From NCBI RefSeq assembly GCF_040111675.1, contig NZ_CP157794.1, positions 3,927,501-3,991,500 of the forward strand: a stretch of DNA of 64,000 nucleotides. Direction: 5' to 3'. A program made the translations under genes and the position numbers. How positions within the stretch are numbered: the stretch's first letter is position 1; the number at the start of each line of letters is the position of its first letter. The notes beneath the pieces were generated by a model. That model ran no database searches. It had not been told where the DNA came from and saw nothing but the letters and a program-made list of their open reading frames with translations. Positions 1 to 7,832 of this stretch are shown here, piece after piece. Source of the stretch: Salinarimonas sp. GTDB lineage: Bacteria; Pseudomonadota; Alphaproteobacteria; Rhizobiales; Beijerinckiaceae.

Positions 1-232
1 TCATGGTAGCGGCTCGCTGGCTGCGTCGTCATCGCGACCTCCTCCCGGACCGGTGTTCTCGTTTCGGCGGCACCTTGTGTCGCGCGCGCGAGCGAAGCAA
101 GGTCGCGCGTCTTGAGACTTTCGGCCATCGGGAGGAGCGCTTATCCGCGGTGCTTGCTCCCCGCGCAGCGGACGGTACGATGACGCAGGGCGCGCGCGAG
201 GCGGGCCCGGACACGCGAAAACGAGGACGATC
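1..232. other. left window edge, no gene supported
   Basis: No convincing reading frame. Open frames here are antisense or low-complexity frames of high-GC DNA. A minus-strand gene could begin at positions 2-4 (reverse complement ATG) and leave the window, but there is no visible Shine-Dalgarno sequence and nothing to translate. Confidence 0.4.
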
Positions 233-1207
233 GTGCGGCTCGCCATCCTATTCGCCGCGGCGCTCGCCGCTTTCCCGGCGGCGGCCTTCGACCTGCAGGG
301 GCATCGCGGCGCCCGCGGGCTCGCGCCCGAGAACACGCTCGGCGGCTTCGAGCAGGCGCTCGCCATCGGGGTCGACACGCTCGAGCTCGACCTGGTGATG
401 ACGGCCGACGACGTTCTCGTCGTCCACCACGACCTCACGCTCAACCCCGATCTCGCGCGGGGGCCCGACGGCGGCTACGTCGTCGAGGAGACGCCGATCC
501 GCGCGCTCACGCTCGAGGAGGTGAAGACCTTCGACGTCGGCCGCGTACGCGCGGGGACGGACTACGCCCGCCGCTTCGCCGACCAGATCACCCGCGACGG
601 CGCCCGCATCCCGACGCTCGCGGAAGTGCTCGAGCGCGCGGCGGCGCTCGGCGCGGATCACGTGCGCTTCAACATCGAGACCAAGATCCAGCCGAATCGG
701 CCGGATCTCTCGCCGAGCCCGGACGCCTTCGCGACGGCGATCGCGGATCTCGTGCGTGCGCACGGGCTGGTGGAGCGGGTGACCGTCCAGAGCTTCGACT
801 GGCGCACCCTCGACGCGCTGGCCGCGATCGCGCCCGAGATCGCGCGGGCCTGCCTCACCGCCGAGGGGCGGTGGGACACGGTCCAGGTCGGCGCGCCCGG
901 TCCGTCGCCCTGGCTCGGCGGGCGCGACGCGGACGATCTCGGCGGCGACGTGCCGGCGCTCGTCGCGCAGGCAGGCTGCGCGGTCTGGTCGCCGAACCAT
1001 CACGACGTCGACGACGCGCGCCTCGCGGCGGCCAAGGAGGCCGGCCTCGCCGTGATCCCCTGGACGGTCAACGAGCTCGCCGACATGCGCCGCCTCGTCG
1101 ACATGGGCGTCGACGGCATCATCACCGATTATCCCAACCGCCTGCGCGCGCTCCTGGTGGAGCGCGGCGTCGAGACGGCGCCGCAGGTGCGCGTGCCGAC
1201 CCGGTGA
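233..1207 (+). CDS. glycerophosphodiester phosphodiesterase, probably exported
   Basis: 324-aa GDPD-family TIM-barrel enzyme, expected to hydrolyse glycerophosphodiesters to glycerol-3-phosphate and an alcohol. Residues 1-18 form a hydrophobic signal peptide ending AAA, which suggests a periplasmic enzyme. The family signature HRGARGLAPENT (from residue 23) carries catalytic His24, the acidic pair Glu51/Asp53 follows in LELDLV, and the second catalytic His lies in VVHHDLTL near residue 66. The C-terminal GVDGIITDYPNRL is the usual GDPD ending. The start is GTG at 233. I choose it because the signal peptide begins there. It appears monocistronic, with the acyl-CoA synthetase following 103 bp later. 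Confidence 0.9.
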   Translation: MRLAILFAAALAAFPAAAFDLQGHRGARGLAPENTLGGFEQALAIGVDTLELDLVMTADDVLVVHHDLTLNPDLARGPDGGYVVEETPIRALTLEEVKTFDVGRVRAGTDYARRFADQITRDGARIPTLAEVLERAAALGADHVRFNIETKIQPNRPDLSPSPDAFATAIADLVRAHGLVERVTVQSFDWRTLDALAAIAPEIARACLTAEGRWDTVQVGAPGPSPWLGGRDADDLGGDVPALVAQAGCAVWSPNHHDVDDARLAAAKEAGLAVIPWTVNELADMRRLVDMGVDGIITDYPNRLRALLVERGVETAPQVRVPTR

Positions 1208-1310
1208 AGCCGCGCCTCGCCCTTCGGCCGATTGCGGACGCGCGCCGTCGCCCGCTACGCTGGCGTCGAAGAGAAAGGCGCCCGCCGCCGGGCGCGAGGG
1301 GAGGCCGAGG

Positions 1311-2936
1311 ATGCAGACGATCTACGACCGGGATCTCGACCGCAATCCCGCGAACCACCAGCCGCTGACGCCGCTCGGCTTCCTGGAGCGCTCGGCCGCC
1401 GTCTTTCCCGACCACGTCGCCATCGTGCACGGGCGGCTGCGCCGGACCTACGCCGAGTTCTACGCCCGCGCGCGCCGCCTCGCCTCCGCTTTGGCGCAGC
1501 GCGGTATCGGGCGCGGGGACACGGTGGCGGCGATGCTGTCCAACACGCCGGCCATGCTGGAAGCGCATTACGGCGTGCCGATGACGGGCGGCGTGCTCAA
1601 CACGCTCAACACCCGCCTCGACGCCGCGATCATCGCCTTCTCGCTCAAGCACGGCGAGGCCAAGGTGCTGATCACCGACCGGGAATTCTCGAAGACGATC
1701 GAGGCGGCGCTGGCCGAAATCGAGCACGAGATCCTGGTCATCGACTACGACGACCCGGAATACGACGGCCCGGGCGAGCGGCTCGGCGCGATGGAGTACG
1801 AGGCCTTCCTCGCGCAGGGCGACCCCGATTTCGCCTGGGCGCCGCCGGGCGACGAGTGGGACGCGATCACGCTGAACTACACGTCCGGCACGACGGGGGA
1901 CCCGAAGGGCGTCGTCTACCACCATCGCGGGGCCTACCTGCTGGCGACGGGCAATATCGTCACCTGCGGCATGGGCAAGCACCCGGTGTATCTCTGGACC
2001 CTGCCGATGTTCCACTGCAACGGCTGGTGCTTCCCCTGGTCGATCTCGGTGGTGGCGGGCACGCATGTCTGCCTCAGGCAGGTGAGGGCGAAGCCCATGT
2101 ACGCCGCGATCGCCGATCACGGCGTCACGCATCTGTGCGGCGCGCCGATCGTGATGGCGACGCTGCTCAACGCGCCGGACGCCGAGAAGCGGCCGCTGCC
2201 GCACGAGGTGCAGTTCTTCACCGCCGCCGCGCCGCCGCCCGAATCGGTGCTCGCCGCGATGCGCGAGGCGGGCTTTTCCGTGACGCACCTCTACGGCCTC
2301 ACCGAGACCTACGGCCCCTCCGTCATCAACGACTGGCACGCGGACTGGGACGCGCTGGAGGGCGCCGCCTACGCGCAGAAGAAGGCGCGCCAGGGCGTGC
2401 GCTACGCCGCGCTGGAAGGCCTCGACGTGCTCGACCCCGAGACGATGGCGCCCGTCCCCGCCGACGGCGAGACGATGGGCGAGGTGATGATGCGCGGCAA
2501 CGTCGTCATGAAGGGCTATCTCAAGAACCCGGGCGCCACGCAGAAGGCCTTCGCCGGCGGCTGGTTCCATTCCGGCGATCTCGGCGTCAAGCACCCGGAC
2601 GGCTACGTCCAGCTCAAGGACCGCTCGAAGGACATCATCATCTCGGGCGGCGAGAACATCTCCTCGATCGAGGTCGAGGACGTGCTCTACAAGCACCCCG
2701 CGGTCGCCGCCTGCGGCGTCGTCGCCAAGCCCGACGAGAAATGGGGCGAGACGCCCTGCGCCTTCGTCGAGCTGCGCGAGGGCGCCTCCGCCACCGCGGA
2801 GGAGATCGTCGCCTTCTGCCGCGAGCGCCTCGCCGGCTACAAGTGCCCCCGCCACGTGGTCTTCACGGAGATCCCGAAGACCTCGACGGGGAAGATCCAG
2901 AAGTTCCGGCTGCGGGAGATGGCGAGGGAGGCTTGA
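1311..2936 (+). CDS. acyl-CoA synthetase (AMP-forming, fatty/medium-chain type)
   Basis: 541-aa ANL-superfamily ligase that activates a carboxylic acid to its acyl-AMP and then acyl-CoA. Visible motifs are the P-loop TSGTTGDPKG at 191-200, the A5 motif YGLTETYGP at 328-336, the SGDLG hinge-region motif near 421-425, KDIIISGGENISS at 440-452, and the C-terminal catalytic lysine in TSTGKIQ (Lys528). It resembles the AlkK/DmdB-type group rather than E. coli FadD. Substrate length cannot be read from sequence. An SD-like GGGAGG lies 5' of ATG 1311. It is transcribed in line with the flanking genes, with no close partner. Confidence 0.88.
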   Translation: MQTIYDRDLDRNPANHQPLTPLGFLERSAAVFPDHVAIVHGRLRRTYAEFYARARRLASALAQRGIGRGDTVAAMLSNTPAMLEAHYGVPMTGGVLNTLNTRLDAAIIAFSLKHGEAKVLITDREFSKTIEAALAEIEHEILVIDYDDPEYDGPGERLGAMEYEAFLAQGDPDFAWAPPGDEWDAITLNYTSGTTGDPKGVVYHHRGAYLLATGNIVTCGMGKHPVYLWTLPMFHCNGWCFPWSISVVAGTHVCLRQVRAKPMYAAIADHGVTHLCGAPIVMATLLNAPDAEKRPLPHEVQFFTAAAPPPESVLAAMREAGFSVTHLYGLTETYGPSVINDWHADWDALEGAAYAQKKARQGVRYAALEGLDVLDPETMAPVPADGETMGEVMMRGNVVMKGYLKNPGATQKAFAGGWFHSGDLGVKHPDGYVQLKDRSKDIIISGGENISSIEVEDVLYKHPAVAACGVVAKPDEKWGETPCAFVELREGASATAEEIVAFCRERLAGYKCPRHVVFTEIPKTSTGKIQKFRLREMAREA

Positions 2937-2967
2937 GAAGGGCGAAATGAAGGGCGCGACCGGAATT

Positions 2968-2989
2968 CCCCTCTCCCTCGTGGAGAGGG
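2968..2989. repeat. short palindrome, family C (copy 1)
   Basis: The sequence CTCTCCCTCGTGGAGAG with flanking C/G runs forms a compact GC hairpin between the acyl-CoA synthetase and maeB genes. Near-identical copies lie at 11531-11548 and, inverted, at 11857-11878. This is a dispersed intergenic palindrome. It could also slow or terminate transcription, but no T-run follows. Confidence 0.7.
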
Positions 2990-3115
2990 AAGAGCCCGCG
3001 CCCCCCGGCGCAACACCCTTTCCCCCCGCGCAAAGCCCAGACGCCAGACGCGTGTTGCGCCCCCGCACCCCGGGCGTCTAGAACCGCCCCATGCGTTTCG
3101 AGAAGGGGGCCGCGC

Positions 3116-5398
3116 GTGTCGAAGACCATTTCCGAGGACCTGAAGTCCGGCGCCCTCGTCTATCACCGCGAGCCCCGGCCGGGTAAGCTCGAGATCCAGC
3201 CGACGAAGCCGCTCGGCAACCAGCGCGACCTCGCGCTCGCCTATTCGCCCGGCGTCGCAGCGGCCTGCGAGGCGATCGTGGAGGACCCGGGCGAGGCGGC
3301 GACGCTGACCTCGCGCCAGAACCTCGTCGCCGTGGTCTCGAACGGAACCGCGGTGCTCGGGCTCGGCAATATCGGCCCGCTCGCGTCGAAGCCCGTGATG
3401 GAGGGCAAGGCGGTCCTGTTCAAGAAGTTCGCCGGCATCGACGTGTTCGACATCGAGGTGGCGCAGACCGACGTCGACGCCCTGGTCGAGACGGTGGCGG
3501 CGCTGGAGCCGACCTTCGGCGGGATCAATCTCGAGGACATCAAGGCGCCCGAGTGCTTCGAGGTGGAGGAGCGGCTGAAAGCCCGCATGGGCATCCCCGT
3601 CTTCCACGACGACCAGCACGGCACGGCCATCATCGTCGGCGCGGCGGTGACGAACGCGCTGGCGCTCTCGGGCAAGAAGATCGAGGACATCAAGGTCGTC
3701 GCCTCGGGCGCCGGCGCGGCGGCGCTCGCCTGCCTCAACCTGCTGCTGACCCTCGGCGTGAAGCGCGAGAACGTCTGGGTGACGGACATCGAGGGCGTCG
3801 TCTACGAGGGCCGCGACAAGCTCATGGACCGCTGGAAGGCGGCCTACGCGCAGAAGACCGAGAAGCGCACGCTGGCCGAGGTGATCGAGGGCGCGGACGT
3901 GTTCCTGGGCCTCTCCGCCGGCGGGGTGCTCAAGCCCGAATATCTCGAGCGGATGGCGACGCTGCCGCTGGTGCTGGCGCTCGCCAACCCGACGCCCGAG
4001 ATCATGCCGGACGTGGCGCAGGGCGTGCGGCCCGACGCCATGATCTGCACCGGGCGCTCGGACTTCCCCAACCAGGTCAACAACGTCCTGTGCTTCCCCT
4101 ACATCTTCCGCGGGGCGCTCGACGTCGGGGCGACGACGATCAACGAGGCGATGAAGGCCGCCGCGGTGAAGGCGATCGCCGCGCTCGCCCGCGAGGCGCC
4201 CTCCGAGGTCGTGGCGCGCGCCTATGGCGGCGAGGCGCGGCCCTTCGGCAAGGAATCGCTGATCCCGAGCCCGTTCGACCCGCGGCTGATCCTGCGCATC
4301 GCCCCCGCGGTGGCGAAGGCGGCGATGGACTCGGGCGTCGCCGCGCGCCCGCTGCCCGACCTCAAGGCCTACGAGGATTCGCTCGGCGGCTTCGTCTTCC
4401 GCTCGGGCTTCATCATGAAGCCGCTCTTCGCGGCGGCGAAGGCCGCGCCCCGGCGCGTGATCTACGCCGAGGGCGAGGACGAGCGGGTGCTGCGCGCCGT
4501 GCAGGTGGTGATCGAGGAGGGGATCGCCGAGCCGATCCTGATCGGGCGCCCCTCCGTCGTCGAGACGCGGCTCAAGCGCTTCGGCCTCTCGATCGAGATC
4601 GGCCGCGACTTCGCGCTGATCAACCCGGAGGACGATCCGCGCTACCGCGACTACGTCGCCACCTATCTGGAGATCGCGGGCCGCCAGGGCATCACCCCGG
4701 ACGCCGCGCGCACGCTGGTACGCACCAACGCCACCGTGATCGCCGCCGTCGCCGTGCGCCGCGGGGACGCCGACGCGCTGATCTGCGGGCTCGAGGGGCG
4801 CTTCCAGTCGAACCTGCGCCATATCCGCACCATCGTCGGCCTCGCGCCCGGCGCGCGGGACTTCGCGGCGCTCTCCTTGATGATCACCCGCAAGGGCGCC
4901 TATTTCCTCGCCGACACGCACGTGCGGCCGGACCCGACGGCGGCGGAGATCGCCGACGTCGCCTGCGCCTGCGCGAGCCACGTCCAGCGCTTCGGCCTCG
5001 ACCCGAAGATCGCGCTGGTCTCGCATTCGGATTTCGGCGCGGTGGACACGCCCTCGGCGCGCAAGATGCGCGAGGCGCTGGAGCTGATCCGCGAGCGCGC
5101 GCCGACTCTCGAGGTCGACGGCGAGATGCAGGCGGACACCGCCCTCCTCCAGGCGACGCGCGACCGCGTGCTGCCGCATTCGCGGCTCACGGGCGAGGCG
5201 AACGTGCTGATCATGCCCAATCTCGACGCCGCCAACATCGCCTACCAGCTCACCAAGGTGCTGGCCGACGCCCTGCCGGTGGGCCCGATCCTGATCGGTC
5301 CGGCCAAGCCCGCCCACATCGTCACGCCGTCGGTGACGGCGCGCGGCATCGTCAACATGACGGCGGTGGCGGTGGTGGAGGCGCAGGCGGGGCTGTGA
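3116..5398 (+). CDS. maeB: NADP-dependent malic enzyme with C-terminal phosphotransacetylase-like domain
   Basis: 760-aa protein, the normal length for bacterial MaeB. It decarboxylates malate to pyruvate with NADP reduction. The N-terminal half (about 1-430) has the malic domain (YSPGVAAACEAI, HDDQHGTAIIVGAA) and the Rossmann NADP site (VVASGAGAAALACL). Residues about 430-755 match phosphotransacetylase (RRVIYAEGEDERVLRAVQ). In this family that domain is regulatory and is not expected to make acetyl-phosphate. The start is GTG at 3116, with AGAAGGGGG at 3101-3109 as ribosome site. An ATG at 3091 is out of frame. Confidence 0.95.
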   Translation: MSKTISEDLKSGALVYHREPRPGKLEIQPTKPLGNQRDLALAYSPGVAAACEAIVEDPGEAATLTSRQNLVAVVSNGTAVLGLGNIGPLASKPVMEGKAVLFKKFAGIDVFDIEVAQTDVDALVETVAALEPTFGGINLEDIKAPECFEVEERLKARMGIPVFHDDQHGTAIIVGAAVTNALALSGKKIEDIKVVASGAGAAALACLNLLLTLGVKRENVWVTDIEGVVYEGRDKLMDRWKAAYAQKTEKRTLAEVIEGADVFLGLSAGGVLKPEYLERMATLPLVLALANPTPEIMPDVAQGVRPDAMICTGRSDFPNQVNNVLCFPYIFRGALDVGATTINEAMKAAAVKAIAALAREAPSEVVARAYGGEARPFGKESLIPSPFDPRLILRIAPAVAKAAMDSGVAARPLPDLKAYEDSLGGFVFRSGFIMKPLFAAAKAAPRRVIYAEGEDERVLRAVQVVIEEGIAEPILIGRPSVVETRLKRFGLSIEIGRDFALINPEDDPRYRDYVATYLEIAGRQGITPDAARTLVRTNATVIAAVAVRRGDADALICGLEGRFQSNLRHIRTIVGLAPGARDFAALSLMITRKGAYFLADTHVRPDPTAAEIADVACACASHVQRFGLDPKIALVSHSDFGAVDTPSARKMREALELIRERAPTLEVDGEMQADTALLQATRDRVLPHSRLTGEANVLIMPNLDAANIAYQLTKVLADALPVGPILIGPAKPAHIVTPSVTARGIVNMTAVAVVEAQAGL

Positions 5399-5402
5399 GC
5401 CT

Positions 5403-5433
5403 CGCCGCCGAAGCCCCAAGCTTCGGAGCGGCG
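5403..5433 (+). terminator. stem-loop after maeB
   Basis: The arms CGCCGC+CGAAGC and GCTTCG+GCGGCG form a 12-bp stem with a 2-nt bulge and loop CCCAA, starting 4 bases after the maeB stop. There is no T-run, so it may be an RNA-stabilising hairpin rather than a true intrinsic terminator. Confidence 0.45.
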
Positions 5434-5508
5434 CCTCGCCCGCTTGACTTCACCGCCCGCGCTCTTCATCCCTCTCGCGCCGAACCCGCCCGCGCGAGAG
5501 ACCCGACG

Positions 5509-6435
5509 ATGACCGCCGAGACCGCCCCGCATATGGACCCGAAGCGCTCGTTTCAGGGCCTGATCCTGACGCTGCAGCGCTATTGGGCCGAGCGGGGCTG
5601 CGTCGTCCTCCAGCCCTACGATCTCGAGGTCGGCGCGGGCACCTTCCATCCGGCGACGACGCTGCGCTCGCTCGGACCGAAGCCGTGGCGCGCCGCCTAC
5701 GTGCAGCCCTCGCGCCGGCCGAAGGACGGGCGCTACGGCGAGAACCCGAACCGGCTGCAGCATTATTATCAGTTCCAGGTGATCCTGAAGCCGAGCCCGC
5801 CGGATATCCAGGAGCTCTATCTCGGCTCGCTCGCCGCCATCGGCCTCGATCCGACGGTGCACGACGTGCGCTTCGTCGAGGACGATTGGGAGAGCCCGAC
5901 GCTCGGCGCCTGGGGGCTCGGCTGGGAATGCTGGTGCGACGGCATGGAGGTGAGCCAGTTCACCTATTTCCAGCAGGCCTGCGGCTTCGAGTGCGCGCCG
6001 GTCTCCGGCGAGATCACCTACGGCCTCGAGCGCATCGCCATGTACGTGCAGGGCGTGGAGAGCGTCTACGACCTGAACTTCAACGGGCTGGACGGGGCTG
6101 AGCGGGTCTCCTACGGCGACGTCTTCCTGCAGGCCGAGAAGGAATATTCGCGGCACAATTTCGAGCACGCCGATGTCGAGATGCTGTTCCGCCATTTCAA
6201 GGACGCCGAGGCCGCCTGCCGGAAGTATCTCGAGGCGGGCGACCGCGGCGAGCGCCACGACATGGCGCTGCCGGCCTACGACCAGTGCATCAAGGCCTCC
6301 CACGCCTTCAACCTGCTCGACGCGCGCGGCGTGATCTCGGTGACCGAGCGCCAGAGCTACATCCTGCGGGTGCGCGAGCTGGCCAAGGCCTGCGGCGCGG
6401 CCTGGCTCAATACGGAGGCCGGCGGGGCGGGGTGA
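5509..6435 (+). CDS. glyQ: glycyl-tRNA synthetase alpha subunit
   Basis: 308-aa class II synthetase subunit. It charges tRNA-Gly together with the beta subunit GlyS in an alpha2beta2 enzyme. The highly conserved opening SFQGLILTLQRYWAERGC, the motif-2 region WRAAYVQPSRRPKDGRYGEN and the motif-3 region EITYGLERIAMYVQGV are all present. I choose ATG 5509 because homology begins within 15 residues of it and the open frame further upstream only overlaps maeB. The expected partner glyS does not follow. A palindromic repeat with an IS110 element lies directly downstream. Confidence 0.96.
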   Translation: MTAETAPHMDPKRSFQGLILTLQRYWAERGCVVLQPYDLEVGAGTFHPATTLRSLGPKPWRAAYVQPSRRPKDGRYGENPNRLQHYYQFQVILKPSPPDIQELYLGSLAAIGLDPTVHDVRFVEDDWESPTLGAWGLGWECWCDGMEVSQFTYFQQACGFECAPVSGEITYGLERIAMYVQGVESVYDLNFNGLDGAERVSYGDVFLQAEKEYSRHNFEHADVEMLFRHFKDAEAACRKYLEAGDRGERHDMALPAYDQCIKASHAFNLLDARGVISVTERQSYILRVRELAKACGAAWLNTEAGGAG

Positions 6436-6495
6436 ACCGTCGTCATCCCCGGCCGCAGGTCGCGAAGCGACCGGAGGGGAAGCGACTGTCTTGTC

Positions 6496-6501
6496 TGTCA
6501 A
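6496..6501 (-). promoter_or_regulatory. -35 half of the IS110 junction promoter
   Basis: The transposase strand reads TTGACA, overlapping the transposase stop codon (the TGA inside it). When the element circularises, TTGACA lies exactly 17 bp before TATCTT at 7655-7660. This gives a consensus-spaced sigma70 promoter that exists only in the circular form. It would drive the bridge RNA and the transposase. Confidence 0.75.
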
Positions 6502-7463
6502 GCGGCTACGGCATTGTGCTGGCTTTCGGCAAGGGCTTTTCGAACGTCTCTGGCGATGGCGTTGAGGCGGACGACGAGCTTGCGCAGGAGAGCGATGCGG
6601 ATGGATTTTGGCGCTTTTCCCTTGGCCTTGAGGGCGGCGTGCTTGGCGGCGAAGTCGGGGTTGTGGCGGACGAGAACGGTGACGATCGGGTACAGGCCGG
6701 ATCGGACGCTGGCGCGGCCGCCACGGGTGGAGCGTTTGCCGGCGATGGTGGCGCTGTCCTTGGCGAGAGGAGCCGTTCCCGTGAGCTTGGCGGCCTGCTT
6801 GCCGGTGAGGAGCCCGATCTCGGGCAGGTCGGCGAGGACGAGGGCGGCGCTGGCGGTCGAGACGCCCTTGATCTCGCAGAAGGCGTCGAGCAGTGCGCTG
6901 GCGAGCGGGGCGGTGCGGGTCTGCTCGGCGATCTCGCGATCGAACAAAGCGACCTCCTCGCGCAGGAAGTCGATCTGGCGCTCGATGGAGGCGCGCACGG
7001 CCTCGTCCTCGACCAGGCGTGCGCGGTTCTGGCAGGCGACCTTGTCGCGCACGAGCTGGCGTCGACGCGTGACGAGCTCGCCGAGGCGGGCCTGCGCCGC
7101 GTCGTCCGGCGCCTTGGGGCGCAGCTTTCCCGTCGCCCCAAAGTCGGCGATGACGCCGGCGTCGATGCGATCGGTCTTCTCGAGCTTGCCGATGGCCTCG
7201 GCGAAGTGGCGGACCTGGCGGGGGTTGGCGATGGCGCAAGGCAGCCCTTCCGCCCAGAGCAGGCGGTGGACGAGGCGCTCGTACCCGCCGGTGGCCTCCA
7301 GCACGACGAGGCGGACGCGGTGCGCGCGGCACCATTCCGCGAGACGTGCGACGCCTTCGGGCGTTCGTTCGACGACGAGGTGCTTCCTCGCGTTCTCCTG
7401 TCCGGACAGGGCGGCGTCGAGCCGCTCCATGCCGATGTCCACTCCACAAATCGGTGTCGTCAC
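6498..7463 (-). CDS. IS110-family DEDD transposase
   Basis: 321-aa RNA-guided recombinase, full length. The N-terminal RuvC-like domain carries the DEDD residues Asp9 (GVDIG), Glu56 (VLEATGG), Asp98 and Asp101 (KTDRIDAGVIADF). The C-terminal Tnp20 domain has the GVSTASAALVLADLPEIG core, and the likely catalytic serine is Ser237 in AKDSATIAG. A coiled, charged linker runs about 125-185. The start is GTG at 7463, with AAGGAAGG about 5 nt upstream as ribosome site. It is expected to excise and integrate the element with the adjacent bridge RNA as guide. Confidence 0.95.
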   Translation of the reverse strand: MTTPICGVDIGMERLDAALSGQENARKHLVVERTPEGVARLAEWCRAHRVRLVVLEATGGYERLVHRLLWAEGLPCAIANPRQVRHFAEAIGKLEKTDRIDAGVIADFGATGKLRPKAPDDAAQARLGELVTRRRQLVRDKVACQNRARLVEDEAVRASIERQIDFLREEVALFDREIAEQTRTAPLASALLDAFCEIKGVSTASAALVLADLPEIGLLTGKQAAKLTGTAPLAKDSATIAGKRSTRGGRASVRSGLYPIVTVLVRHNPDFAAKHAALKAKGKAPKSIRIALLRKLVVRLNAIARDVRKALAESQHNAVAA

Positions 7464-7464
7464 G

Positions 7465-7648
7465 GTAGCCTTCCTTGCGCATGCGATCGTTGGAGACCAA
7501 GCGACTGTGCGGTCGCGTGCGACAGGGCGGGCGTCCCAGGCTTCCCACGGTTGTCGGCCAGAGGGGACTCACGAGCGCGTCCCGCCCGCGACGGGGTCGG
7601 CTGCTACCGACCCCGTCGCAACCCCAAGCTTAGCAGCGCTCAAGGTCG
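7465..7648 (-). ncRNA. predicted IS110 bridge RNA
   Basis: The non-coding left end folds, in transposase sense, into three units. (1) A perfect 13-bp hairpin with 6-nt loop at 7588-7619. (2) A target-binding loop closed by GGGCGGG/CCCGCCC (7581-7587 with 7525-7531). (3) A donor-binding loop closed by CGCACGCGA/TCGCATGCG (7513-7521 with 7478-7486, one mismatch). Left target guide GAGTCCCCT (7562-7570) matches the occupied target GGGTCCCCT at 8 of 9 bases. Right target guide GTGGGAAG (7541-7548) pairs with CTTCCC of the target. Left donor guide (7498-7508) is identical over 11 nt to the circular junction ACAGTCGCTTG. Length (about 180 nt) fits the IS621 bridge RNA. Exact 5' and 3' ends are inferred. 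Confidence 0.82.
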
Positions 7649-7654
7649 CCGACG

Positions 7655-7660
7655 AAGATA
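7655..7660 (-). promoter_or_regulatory. -10 half of the IS110 junction promoter
   Basis: TATCTT on the transposase strand, 2 bp inside the core. It is joined to TTGACA (6496-6501) only by circularisation, with 17-bp spacing. In the integrated element no -35 hexamer is visible at the right distance. Confidence 0.72.
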
Positions 7661-7832
7661 CAAGGGGACCCAGCGCAGAAAGCGCGCCGAAGGCGCTCTA
7701 TCGCCGCCGACCAGGCGGCTGGTCGCCGCCGATGGACGCCGCTTCGCGGCGAGCATTCTTGTGCTGGGTCCCCTTCCTCTCCGCGCCTTCGGCGCTCCGG
7801 CCGGGGATGACAACGGTGGCGCCTGGCGCCCC

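Larger units (their letters stand above)
6483..7664 (-). mobile_element. IS110-family insertion sequence, complete (about 1.18 kb)
   Basis: Ends were set by comparing the interrupted family A repeat with the intact copy at 18812-19000. The left flank ends GGAGGGGAAG and the right flank begins AAGGGGACCC. The shared AG (CT on the transposase strand) is therefore the core dinucleotide. The element has no terminal inverted repeats and makes no longer target duplication, as is normal for IS110. In transposase orientation the order is a 200-bp non-coding left end (7464-7664), the transposase gene, and a 15-bp right end (6483-6497). The non-coding left end carries a bridge RNA, annotated separately. 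Nothing suggests inactivation. Confidence 0.9.
6442..7811. repeat. family A palindromic repeat, copy 1, interrupted by IS110
   Basis: An approximately 190-bp imperfect palindrome that begins GTCATCCCCGGCC and ends GGCCGGGGATGAC. It is present intact at 18812-19000. Here the left 41 bp (6442-6482) and the right 149 bp (7663-7811) are separated by the IS110 element. Removing positions 6483-7664 restores GGAGGGGAAGGGGACCC, the sequence seen in the intact copy. It has no coding capacity. Confidence 0.85.

Noticed and set aside
2837..5419. Long minus-strand open frame opposite maeB
   Set aside because: Shadow of a well-supported gene, with composition typical of antisense frames in high-GC DNA.
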